Shown one piece after another: positions 1 through 7,744 of a DNA stretch of 15,104 nucleotides. The notes below the pieces were generated by a model. That model saw only the letters and a list, made by a program, of their open reading frames with translations, searched no databases and was not told where the DNA came from. The translations under genes and the position numbers were made by a program. The stretch's first letter is position 1. Every line of letters begins with the position of its first letter. The DNA comes from Cephalothrix spiralis. Its lineage: Eukaryota; Nemertea; Palaeonemertea; Archinemertea; Cephalotrichidae. The DNA is taken from contig JAUCNG010016676.1 in the NCBI GenBank assembly GCA_032353305.1, positions 1-15,104 of the forward strand. Reading direction: 5' to 3'.

Positions 1-210
1 TGTATGCAATAACTTCGCTCCGTCTATTTAATTTTTTTCATACAGAAAACATTTACACAGTAAAAACGATCTTGTTTTCTATTGATAACTTGTTCAATAG
101 AGTGACGACTAGATGCTCATGTTCTCATGGTATCTCTTAAACCCTACAATAACTCCGCGAAGCTCAGTTCATTTTGTGTCATCTGTTTTCGTTCAGGCCA
201 TCATTATTAG
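1..210 (+). other. 3' flank of an upstream array member
   Basis: No gene is visible here. Positions 97-205 resemble the sequence downstream of copy 2 (about 13230-13360). Both share an AGAGTRACGACTAG stretch, a CATGGTATC block, and a TTCAGGC stretch followed by a TTATTAG stretch. I read this as the 3' flank of a further gene copy whose body lies left of the window. An open reading frame at 113-394 crosses it but looks like nothing known and is probably chance. Confidence 0.5.
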
Positions 211-330
211 CAGGAATTTAACTTTCGCTTTGCAAAATCATAGCAACAGTTTTACAAATAACAAAAAAAATATTGTAGAGCACAGACACAACAAGCCCAG
301 TCTTGAACCAATATTTCGTCTTTTATTTAA

Positions 331-405
331 ATTTATCAAGGTTCTATATGCGATGAATATGATGAGGTCTTCGATGCATATGAATGGGAAATAACTGATA
401 AATAA
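331..405 (+). pseudogene. relic of a TLDc terminal exon
   Basis: The frame beginning at 340 reads GSICDEYDEVFDA and ends at TAA 403-405. This matches the last residues of the two complete copies (GASEFTVDEYEVFYDAK and GADTFTCDEYEVFLDAK). The nucleotides after the coding part, ending in GATAAATAAA, match the 3' end of copy 1, and an AATAAA signal is retained at 401-406. The frame closes at a stop (328-330) immediately upstream, so the rest of the exon is missing. It is a broken copy of the end of a TLDc gene. It lies after, not before, a stretch of 3' flank (1-210), which is the same order as the relic at 7543-7665. Confidence 0.7.
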
Positions 406-831
406 ATTATTTGTATCAATTTTAAAAGATGCAGTGCTGAAATTTATGCAAGATCTTTAGCACACTATTTGTAACACCATTCTTTAACTGCATGTAAAAT
501 ATCGAATCATTATCTAAAGTAATTTGGAAGATACGATCTTGTTAACAGCGGTTAGAATATAGCGGCCCATCTGATATAATAGCTCTTTACATTATCATTC
601 ATTATAACGGCGGCAATCTCGAAAACGGAAGTTAGATTGCGACATTCGATAAGCACTGATATATCATTCGGTTTCTATCCACAATACATATGGGATGATG
701 ATTAATGACATGCGTTTACAATACGATGATCAACCATCATATCCCAGATAGGCTCCGATAACTCTGCTACTATTCTCAACAGTTCCAGGATAATTTGGTG
801 TTCTTATACACACTGTACGTATTCACGATAA
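406..831. other. intergenic spacer with a trace of 3' flank
   Basis: No coding region is seen. The patch 735-775, including GCTCCGATAACT, resembles the copy 2 3' flank near 13290-13316, so the relic exon at 331-405 seems to be followed by its own decayed flank. The rest is AT-rich and unrecognised. Confidence 0.4.
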
Positions 832-1075
832 ACTTTTTTTTTGTCTTAACCCATACAAATAGTATATTGTCTTATTGACTTTTAGGTCATTTCGTGAAAA
901 TGGGCGCTGACTTTAATTACTAGCAGTCGCTTTCGTAGTTCCTACTGTGTTACGATAATGGGCGGGGTTTCGACTCGTATAGTTTGCGGGATATGGAAAT
1001 CGAACCCACGACGGCTACATTTTGTAGGGGCTGTCTCAAAATGTCAAACCACTTCCCCTCAAAAAGAACCGCCCC
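832..1075 (-). repeat. SINE-like, tRNA-derived unit (minus strand)
   Basis: Read on the - strand, GTGGGTTCGATTTCC (RNA polymerase III box B-like, about 991-1005) lies in the first third. The unit runs on to an A-run at its 3' end, which is the T-run at 834-842 on the + strand. That arrangement, with a length near 240 bp, fits a tRNA-derived SINE. Box A is not clear, no target duplication was identified and I do not recognise the family. Confidence 0.4.
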
Positions 1076-1221
1076 TTTAATAATTGAAGAGGTATTTTAC
1101 AAGATGAAATTCATTTTTAAATTTAACAAAGGTTCTTAGTTTATTTTGTCTGCATTTAACTAGACGTACATTATGAAGCAGATGAGTGAATGCATTTTGA
1201 AGAGATTCTGTTTTAAAATGG

Positions 1222-1330
1222 ACCCTAAGCGGTGTCCCCTTTATAATCGCGCCGCTTATGGGAAATTCCCCAATACTTGGAAAAGACGTTCCAGTTCGAA
1301 ACATTCCAGATCTCTATATAGAGTCAAATT
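1222..1330 (+). promoter_or_regulatory. core promoter of copy 1
   Basis: This block aligns with 8236-8350 upstream of copy 2, although most surrounding non-coding sequence does not. Shared parts in order are ATCGCGCCGCTT (1247-1258), a kappaB-like site, an ACTTGGAAA or ACTGGAAA stretch, a GTTC stretch and a TATA-like box. The TATA box here is TATATAG at 1315-1321, within CTATATAG. Transcription would then start near 1345, where the copies again share CATTYATTGATC. Promoter function is inferred from conservation and layout. Confidence 0.6.
1260..1271. promoter_or_regulatory. NF-kappaB-type site, copy 1
   Basis: GGGAAATTCCCC reads on the - strand as GGGAATTTCC, which fits the kappaB consensus GGGRNWYYCC exactly. 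It sits about 44 bp upstream of the TATA box and at the same relative place as GGGGATTTCCCC in copy 2. The bases differ between copies but both keep a consensus site, which argues for function. Confidence 0.55.
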
Positions 1331-1344
1331 GTATAAAGTTTTTT

Positions 1345-1484
1345 AACGTGACATTCATTGATCATATGATTCGCATGAAAGCTCAGCTATGATTTATTTT
1401 TGACAAAACTTGTTTGTGTTGAATGCATGACATACTAGCAACGTATGATTTGCATATAGGCTACTGAAGTTTTTCCCGTGCATG
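1345..1484 (+). other. copy 1 non-coding exon 1 (5' UTR)
   Basis: The 3' edge is set by the donor GTAAGT at 1485-1490, which is conserved in copy 2 (8517-8522, both followed by AG). The 5' edge is approximate, about 25-30 bp after the TATA box. The acceptor that pairs with it lies just upstream of the start codon (AG 2299-2300). No long open frame is present, so this is an untranslated leader. Confidence 0.5.
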
Positions 1485-2300
1485 GTAAGTAGTTTTAATT
1501 CATTCAGCTTTGCTTCAGAATATCTTTCGTTCTGAGATCTTAGTCCACCTCACCCTGATTTTAAATGTGAGTCCAAAAAGCCATATATAATTAAATTAGG
1601 TTAGTCGGCAAGCGTTATGACTAATGACTAATTTTTAAGAACTCGGACCAAGTTAATTGGGTATATTTTTAGAGATTTAACTAAATCTATATAAGCATTG
1701 AAAGTTATAAGTTCCGGTTAGTTTTTATTTCCGTTCATTGGATGATTTGTGTTATTGCGTTTAGAAAAATACTGCTTCTGTTTCAGCCTAAACTCAGAAC
1801 TCAAATGTGTACCAATTATGTGTGCACGTACAATGAATGATAAAGCAAATGAAATATCACGAAAGCACCGTTATGCATACTGAAATCTGTAGGAAATTGA
1901 AAAAATCCTACAGAATATTTCAAAATCCTACAGAATATTGCATAATTCCAACAGAACATTGCAAAGTTACTACAGAAAATGGGTTTCTGTAGGATTTTTG
2001 AATATTCTGTAGGTATTTTTCAATTTCCTACAGATATTGTTTTCAGTGCAGGGCAGAAATTATAGGGTTTTCTCTATGTAAACAATTAGTTCCGACAGTG
2101 TGATCATTAAGTCTATTAGAAATGCGGGTCAATGTCGATTGTGCCTTCTAATGCGCACAGATAAATCAACAAAAATGAATCATGAATGGTTTAAAGTCAA
2201 ATCAAACATGAACGTTGTGACCAGTTCAAGGCTATCTACAATTACATCTAGACTGGTTTCCTTCTCATTTTGAATGTGACTTTAACTTATATCTTTTCAG
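1485..2300 (+). other. copy 1 intron 1
   Basis: It runs from donor GTAAGT (1485) to acceptor ATCTTTTCAG (2291-2300). It contains the foldback element at 1874-2050. I see nothing else recognisable in it. Confidence 0.55.
1874..2050. repeat. foldback MITE with internal 20-21 bp repeats
   Basis: The left arm (1874-1940) and the right arm (1987-2050) are near-perfect inverted repeats. Each starts with TGCA, ACTGAAA and CTGTAGGAAATTGAAAAA on its own strand. The left arm consists of drifting copies of a 20-21 bp unit built around CCTACAGAATATT. The whole 177 bp could fold into one long hairpin. No clear target duplication was found and there is no coding capacity, so this is a non-autonomous DNA element. 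Confidence 0.75.
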
Positions 2301-3184
2301 ATAAACTAATAAACTCGAAATGGCAGAAAAACACGAAGGGAGTATCACTCTAACAATCCAAAATGAAGGCCATCAGTTCATGCTACTTAACCGAATGAAC
2401 ACATTCCGCAAAGAGAAAAAGGCTTGTGATTTAGTCCTTGAAGTTGATGACGATACTTTTGATTGTCATCTTGCAGTTATAGCTGCCAGCAGTTTATACT
2501 TCTGGAGGGAACTGATCGAAAAGACTTCACAAAAGCAACTGAACGTAAGAAGTGATTCACAAAGACTTGACATTTCAAACTTGTGCAGCAAGACTTCTAT
2601 TACACATATTCTAGATTTCATATACACGGGAAAAATTCAAGTCCCGTTTGATGACATTGAGACATTTTTAAAGGAATCTAAAGTATTTGAAATTGAGTCC
2701 CTTCAAGTAGCAATTTATGCAGCATTCACTGATGATGTTCTTACTGATGCAAATGCTGCTGAAATGTTATTATTGTCTTATAACATGCAAATAACAACTT
2801 GGAAAGAGTTGGCAATTCCTTACGTTTGTGAGCATTTTCAAGAGGTTAGCTCAAAGCCAAAACTGCTTGAAATCAGTTTTGAAATCCTGAAAGATGTACT
2901 CAACCGTAACTATGTTAATGTCAAAAACGAAGAGCAAGTCCTAGACTTCGTGCTGCAGTGGGCAGATCACTGGCCCGCGAAAAGAGTTCCTCAACTAACA
3001 GAAGCTTTAAATTTAGTGCGTCTTGGGTGTCTTCCTGGTACGATAGCAACAAAATTAATGCGTCATTCACTAGTAATTTTGAGTCCAGGTGCTCTGGGGC
3101 TTGCGGCAGATTTGATCGACTTCCTCTTTGGAAAAGAGGAGAATAAGAAATTGCTTCCAGAAAAGGCATTGGAACCAAGGACAA
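2301..3184 (+). CDS. copy 1 exon 2: BTB-BACK
   Basis: The acceptor AG is at 2299-2300 and ATG at 2320, leaving 19 nt of leader. The donor GTAAGA is at 3185-3190. Reading through the donor gives a stop at 3250-3252, with residues unlike any domain. The exon ends one base into a codon (A), and exon 3 begins GT, restoring Ser289. The last 30 or so residues (LGLAADLIDFLFG to EPRT) form a helical linker to the TLDc part. Confidence 0.88.
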
Positions 3185-6100
3185 GTAAGATATTTCTTGA
3201 TATTTTTCACCCGGTAATATATAGTATATTCTGTATCATTGATACAACTTAAAAAATTCGCCACTTGCGCGTTGGAGCTCACTTGGAAATGACAATTTTT
3301 AGCTTTCGCTATGCTATATAGGCCAATTTTAACCTCTAACGACGGAAATATAAAAGAGAAAAAAAATAGATTTTATTTTTGACATTTGTGACCTTGGCAT
3401 TTAAACTCTCCTAGTGGCGTTAATATGAACCATAGACAAAAATTCCGTATTTAATACAAATCGCAACACTCTGCGATCATTTTTAGCTTGCACCATACAT
3501 TTGTAATACTAAATAATATACCTATTTCGACTTTTTTTTACCTCTAGCGTCGAAAATATTAACTGAAGCGAAAAACAGTTTTTGAAAAGTTTCTTAGAAT
3601 TTTATAAGCTACCTATATGATTTAAAAATAAACCGCAATTCTCTACGACGACTTTGACTTTTTTTTTACCTCGACCTCCGGGCTCAAGGTCATAGCTCGG
3701 CCCATAATTGGAACTTCGTTGAAAACTGATCGTAACATTCTAGCTCATGGCATGGTGACAAGTGGCAAATGGTGTCGAAAAAGTAGGAAATATAGGAGTT
3801 TTTGGTAAAAATATAGTTGATTATAGGAGAATTTTTGACCAAAATATAGGAAAAATAGGAGAAATTTAGACCAAAATGTCGGGATATATGGAACTTTTCC
3901 CAACTGAATTTCTGAGTTTCCTCATAGTTGTTTTTGCTATCTCAATTTTAGGATTTCGGGAGATTTTTTAAAAATTGTATGAGATTTTCTAATGATTTTC
4001 CTTGAACTACAAAAAAAATATTTTTGCTTTTCAATAAATAAATATGATCTATGCATATTATTTATTAAAATACTCTAGCTATAATAAATTTCCAATTTTT
4101 GGCACGCGCCTTTATACAAATAAACTTAAAATGATAAAATTTTATGCCGAGCGAAGCGAGGCAAGAAAAAATTTGACAATTTTGACACAATTTTCATTTT
4201 TTATGAAAAAAAATAATGAAGTTGGATTAAAATATGAGCTTGAAAAAAAAATTTAAGCCTTTTTTGTCAAAAATATAGGAAATATAGGAGGTTTTCAAGA
4301 AAAATAGGAAATATAGGATTCCTATTTTTTTATATAGGAAAAAAGGAAATATAAGAGGCACTTGTCACCATGTCATGGTCTATTAGATTATTAGTTTCCA
4401 TATAAATTTCATTAAGCCAGGATCAAAACCCTAGGTTGAATTAGATTCGGAGCCAAAAAATTAAGGCTTTGGCCCATTTACGCCGACTCTGATCGAAAAC
4501 GGCTAAAATCGGCTTGGATACCTCTTAAATTTTTGTCAAGCGAATCGATTAATGCTTTCTACCAAAAAATAGCGCGACAGACACACATCACCCCATCCAC
4601 ACAAAGCGCGCTATAGCATAAGCTCACAGCTAAAAACTGAACTTTAGAGGGCATGCGCACTGTTCCCTCATAGACCTAGAAATAGTATGACGTGTTATAC
4701 TTTATATCGACCAAAAAGAATGAACTTAAAGTATGACATTATTATGGCGTAATTTAGCTAATCACTTTTCATTTATTTGGTTTAAAAACACTGTCTTTAT
4801 ATTAATTAATAGGTTATGCAAATGCAAATTTTAAAATTCTACCAATGAATTTAAAAGATTTCCAAACCTTCTTGACCCTGCTTGATGAAGTTGTAACAAA
4901 AGAATCGAGATGGGAAAAATGTTTCGTCGCATCAGAGCACCAATTTAGTGCAGCCGCATTTCATCAGCACTGTGACAAGAAAGGCCCAACAATTACACTC
5001 GTTAGAGCTAATGGCAACATATTTGGCGGCTATACGGACGCAAATTGGGATGGTAATTCTTATTAATTACTCATACATGTATTTCCATATTGAAAAGTTC
5101 GAAAATCGTAAGTGTCATATGAATTGACATCGCTGCTAGGGATTAGGCACTTTCGTCTAAGGAATTTTCGTCTAACGGAACTTTGGTCTAAGGCACTTTG
5201 GTCTAAAGATACTTTCGTATAACGGAACTTTCGTCTATTGACACTTTGGTCTAATGGAATTTTCGTCTAACGACACTTTGGTCTAACGGAATTTTCGTCT
5301 TACCAGGGCGGAGTTTTCGTCTAATTTTTCTAAAGTGCAATTTAAAAAAATCTTTTAACATTTTTGTCTTGCCATCATGGTTTAATATTTTGCGGTTAAA
5401 TCAAATGGAATAAAAGCAATTTAGAAATAAATAGCGGCTTTTATTAAGTTCTTTATATAGTGATGAGTAATCATGATAAATCGAGGATGCTTTTCAACAA
5501 CTGAAAGATGTTATTCCAGATGAAATGCAGCCTTTGATTTAGTAATTCTCGGATTTTTATTTGCTTGGCGTTGAACGTAGGAATGGCAGACGTGGACGTC
5601 CCAAATTTGAGCCTTCCGAATGGAATATGTATGATCTTACTGTGAATTAAATGGATCGTACGAACAATCAAGTTGAGGCTTGGCATAGACATTTTGGTTC
5701 TCTTGTACGGTCCCATTCAAATGTTTATGCAGTGATGGATGCCTTGCGCAAAGAGCAGCATCTTGTTGACACTAGAATCCAACAGTTACGCTGTGGTGAA
5801 GCTCCAAACCCCAGGAATTCCAAAAGTTGCTTCTAAAAAGATACGGACCGTTGTACATGGATTATGCCGAAAGATACATACTTTACTTTTTAAAACCTTG
5901 GTTATAACAAGAAGAAATAAATATAAAATCATGTTCTAGTATTTCAAACTTTGTTAAATGTAAAATTTTGTAAAATTTGTTATTTCTTTTAATTTTTTAT
6001 TGATTATCAAATTTAAATATTTTTAAACACTGTTTCAATTGCTATTTTTGTATATGTCAAACTTCGAAAATAAGCCCAAAATTTCAAACCTAAAACATTT

Positions 6101-7220
6101 TAGAAGTTTGTTTTAGGTTAGGAATTTTTTGCTTTTTTTAGACGAAAGTTCCGTTCTACGAAAATTCCGAAGACGAAAGTGTTTTAGACGAAAGTGTCGT
6201 TAGACGAAAACTCCGTTAGACCAAAGTGTCATTCGACGAAAGTGTCATTAGACCAAAGTTCCGTTAGACGAAAGTGTCTTTAGACCAAAGTGCCTTGGAC
6301 CAAAGTTCCGTTAGACGAAAATTCATTAGACGAAAGTTCCTACACCCCGCTGCTAGTGATCACTAGATCGAGAGAACATGTAAATAAGTTAAAGTTCAAT
6401 TTATAAATGAACGTCCTGTCTTGGGGGGAATGTTGGTGAATTTTTCTAGACTTCTTAATTTTGTTTTAAATTTCTTATTCAATTTATTATTAATATACTA
6501 TTCACACAAAAATTGAGCCATTCCAGATTAATGAAAAATAGCATTCTCTTATTAGGGTGGGGAAAATGAGACCAGATGTTTTTCGGGAGAATTATCGAAG
6601 CTACCTGAGAACCGATCTGAACCAAATCTATTTTATTCGGGAGAGAAGACCATGCTCTCAAATGCGTATTTTTTGCAATTATTAAAATATTCATAGTAAA
6701 GTCACAATATGACGTCATCTGGCTGTTTTCCATAATATTGGGACACACTGTATATCAGGTTGGCAGGGAGATGTATTGTTTGCATGCGCAAGATGTTTAA
6801 GAATTTAGCTAAATAGCTGGGCCATATTTATCATATTACTTCTCTTATTGCATCACCCCTTTCAAAACACAAAAACCATTTTTTTTTTTAATTCCAGCCA
6901 CTCGTCAAGAAACTTATGAAAACAGTAACAACACTTTCTTATTTTCCGTATCAAAAAATAACAAAATGAAGGTTACGAGTCCTAGTTCCAGTATTTACAA
7001 TGATGCCTCTTATGGACCATCATTTGGTGACGGCGACAACGACAGCGATCTTTATATCGCAGATGGCCACAAAAAATCTAAATCTGATCTTGGTTACAGC
7101 TACCAACTCCCTCCTGGATATACTTATGGTACACCACAGGCAAAATCTTTGTTAGCTGGTGCCAGCGAATTTACCGTCGATGAATACGAAGTCTTCTACG
7201 ATGCCAAGGGAAATAATTGA
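2320..7220 (+). CDS. BTB-BACK-TLDc protein, copy 1 (intact)
   Basis: The coding parts join as 2320-3184, 4813-5052 and 6898-7220 (1428 nt, 475 residues). The BTB domain spans about residues 25-132 (CDLVLEV at 36-42, an AASSLYFW core at 55-62, FIYTG at 100-104). BACK spans about 140-245 (AAEMLLLSY; NEEQVLDFVLQWADHW). TLDc spans about 305-475 (GGYTD at 360-364, SYGPSFG at 406-412, DLYI, and DEYEVF near the end). BTB-BACK proteins generally dimerise and bind cullin-3. TLDc proteins (OXR1, NCOA7 and relatives) act in oxidative-stress defence and bind the V-ATPase. No signal peptide or membrane segment is seen, so a cytosolic or nuclear site is likely. There are no Kelch repeats; TLDc takes their place. 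The start is the first ATG after the acceptor and is conserved in copy 2. I cannot assign an ortholog or symbol. Confidence 0.9.
3290..3700. repeat. degenerate tandem repeat in intron 2
   Basis: Three drifting copies of one motif set recur near 3325, 3530 and 3655: a T-run followed by ACCTC plus an AGCGTCG-like core. A preceding CGCAA stretch and a CTCTRCGA stretch are found in two of the copies (about 3460 and 3632). Spacing is uneven because of deletions, so boundaries are loose. The origin is unknown. Confidence 0.35.
3746..4377. mobile_element. non-autonomous inverted-repeat element
   Basis: CATGGCATGGTGACAAGTG (3746-3764) is repeated inverted at 4359-4377 with one mismatch. Just inside both ends lie AT-rich stretches with many copies of ATATAGGA, which run in the same orientation at both ends. 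The length is about 630 bp and no transposase is seen. TCTA occurs next to both ends and might be a target duplication, but this is uncertain. A 17-base stretch at 4149-4165 recurs inverted at 14820-14836 with one mismatch. Confidence 0.6.
4813..5052 (+). CDS. copy 1 exon 3: TLDc N-terminal half
   Basis: The acceptor is TTAATAG (4806-4812) and the donor GTAATT starts at 5053. The exon enters in phase 1 (GT completes Ser289), leaves after one base (G) and encodes residues 290-368. It carries the TLDc start: RWEKCFVASE, FSAAAFHQHCDKKGPTITLV and IFGGYTDANW, the last matching the family GGYT signature. The equivalent exon of copy 2 is one codon longer. Confidence 0.88.
5131..5139. repeat. target-site duplication, left
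   Basis: CGCTGCTAG directly precedes the MULE end and is repeated exactly at 6348-6356. A 9-bp duplication is typical of Mutator-like elements. Confidence 0.8.
5140..5322 (+). repeat. MULE left terminal inverted repeat
   Basis: About ten tandem units of 16-18 bp alternate between TTTCGTCTAA and TTTGGTCTAA cores, joined by GGAA, GGCAC or GACAC spacers. The right arm (6139-6347) carries the reverse complement. Confidence 0.85.
5486..5907 (+). pseudogene. MULE transposase C-terminal remnant
   Basis: One frame from 5486 reads DAFQQLKDVIPDEMQPLI, two stops, then RRNGRRGRPKFEPSEWNMYD, a stop at 5648-5650, and DRTNNQVEAWHRHFGSLV followed by VMDALRKEQ to 5836. The RTNNQVEAWHRHF stretch and the preceding RRGR / WNMYD pattern are the hallmark of the C-terminal part of animal MULE transposases. 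From 5833 another frame continues plausibly (LKRYGPLYMDYAERYILYFL) to a stop at 5905-5907, suggesting a frameshift. The catalytic N-terminal part is gone. It is not a functional gene. Confidence 0.8.
6139..6347 (-). repeat. MULE right terminal inverted repeat
   Basis: It consists of repeated TTAGACGAAA and TTAGACCAAA cores, the reverse complement of the left arm, ending CCTACACCC. It is followed by the right target duplication at 6348-6356. Confidence 0.85.
6348..6356. repeat. target-site duplication, right
   Basis: CGCTGCTAG is identical to 5131-5139. Confidence 0.8.
6898..7220 (+). CDS. copy 1 exon 4: TLDc C-terminal half
   Basis: The acceptor AG is at 6896-6897 after a T-rich tract. CC completes Ala369 with the G left by exon 3. 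The exon encodes residues 370-475, including NTFLFSV, IYNDASYGPSFG, DLYIADG, LGYSYQLPPGY, SLLAG and DEYEVFYDA, the C-terminal half of TLDc. The stop is TGA 7218-7220. The loop after SYGPSFG is longer and more acidic (DGDNDSD) than in copy 2. Confidence 0.88.
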
Positions 7221-7222
7221 TA

Positions 7223-7228
7223 AATAAA
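7223..7228 (+). promoter_or_regulatory. poly(A) signal, copy 1
   Basis: AATAAA lies 3 nt after the stop, within GATAAATAAA. The same arrangement occurs in copy 2 and in both relic exons, so the 3' UTR is probably very short. Confidence 0.6.
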
Positions 7229-7284
7229 CTTAATATCTATACCTAAATTTGTATTATTTCTTCACTTATTCTAATTGGTTTAGG

Positions 7285-7304
7285 CTAGTGGGACCGACAG
7301 TGAC
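7285..7304 (+). repeat. conserved 20-nt 3'-flank block
   Basis: CTAGTGGGACCGACAGTGAC is identical to 13243-13262, about 70 nt after the stop codon in each copy. A damaged version sits at 7723-7744 after the relic exon. The role is unknown; it may be a 3'-processing element or simply the edge of the duplicated unit. Confidence 0.6.
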
Positions 7305-7542
7305 ATATACAAAATACATGTACGTCACCGATGCCCATCATGATCACAATTGTATATCCCTAAAATATAAGCATCTCTTCACATTTTTTCACACACCGTT
7401 TTCAAAATATTTCACAAATTTTCAGACTTTTTCGAGAAATTTCACATACCGTACTATGTAAAGCAGGAGTGATTTTCACATATGAATCTAAAAATGTCAC
7501 ATTTTCACATGTCCTATTTATTTGTCACATGGTGTATCACCC

Positions 7543-7744
7543 TACTACTAACTCCATCATTGATACTGTGCTTTTGGTACATCAGTCATAATCTTTGTTA
7601 GCTGGTGCCTATAAATACGAACTACGAAGTAATCCACGATTACAAAGGGAGTAAATAAAGTAACTATTGATCACTATTGATATGGCACAATTTTTCTAAT
7701 CTATAAAACATTTCCATGGTAAGTAGTGGACGGAGCCGACAGTG
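7543..7744 (+). pseudogene. relic TLDc terminal exon plus 3' flank
   Basis: From 7543 the sequence follows exon 4 of copy 1 from the codons for YQLPPGYTYGT onward. ATCTTTGTTAGCTGGTGCC (7591-7609, the SLLAGA codons) is identical to the functional exon. Then come diverged GAACTACGAAGT and ACGAT stretches, a stop, and AATAAA at 7654-7659. Small indels break the frame. Positions 7723-7744 match the 20-nt 3'-flank block with a few extra bases. This is a second, decayed terminal exon placed directly behind the working one. Confidence 0.72.

Larger units (their letters stand above)
3185..4812 (+). other. copy 1 intron 2 with repeats
   Basis: It runs from donor GTAAGA to acceptor ATTAATTAATAG (4801-4812). 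It contains degenerate repeats (about 3290-3700) and an inverted-repeat element (3746-4377). Positions 4378-4800 hold nothing recognisable. A frame at 4044-4256 inside the element is chance. Confidence 0.75.
5140..6347 (+). mobile_element. decayed MULE (Mutator-like) transposon
   Basis: This is a 1208-bp element inserted in intron 3 of copy 1, flanked by 9-bp duplications. The terminal inverted repeats (5140-5322 and 6139-6347) begin GGATTAGGCACTTTCGTCTAA and, on the other strand, GGGTGTAGGAACTTTCGTCT. Each is made of about ten 16-18 bp units alternating TTTCGTCTAA and TTTGGTCTAA. The interior keeps only the C-terminal part of a MULE transposase with several stops, so it cannot move by itself. 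Copy 2 lacks it, so it arrived after the gene duplication or was lost there. Confidence 0.88.
5053..6897 (+). other. copy 1 intron 3, carrying a MULE
   Basis: It runs from donor GTAATT to acceptor TTTAATTCCAG (6887-6897). The MULE insertion occupies 5140-6347. The segment at about 6767-6830, upstream of the acceptor, is alignable with copy 2 intron 3 (about 12775-12840), including TTTGCATGC and AGAATTTAGCTAAATA. The remainder is unrecognised. Confidence 0.8.

Noticed and set aside
113-394. 93-codon open frame at the left edge
   Set aside because: No recognisable domain. It overlaps 3'-flank sequence and the TLDc relic exon, which is read in another frame.
991-1005. A tRNA gene on the - strand
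   Set aside because: Box B-like sequence only. No cloverleaf arms or clear box A, so SINE-like debris is more likely.
1077-1304. 75-codon frame on the - strand
   Set aside because: Lies across the promoter block conserved between copies. No homolog-like motif, and no matching frame in copy 2.
2921-3184. Antisense and alternate frames inside exon 2
   Set aside because: Shadows of the BTB-BACK coding frame.
4044-4256. 70-codon frame in intron 2
   Set aside because: AT-rich, inside the inverted-repeat element, no protein-like pattern.
5140-5322. CRISPR-like or satellite array
   Set aside because: The short repeats are inverted at the other end and flanked by a 9-bp duplication, so they are transposon termini.
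7249-7461. 70-codon frame behind copy 1
   Set aside because: Consists of 3' flank of the gene; not kept in copy 2.
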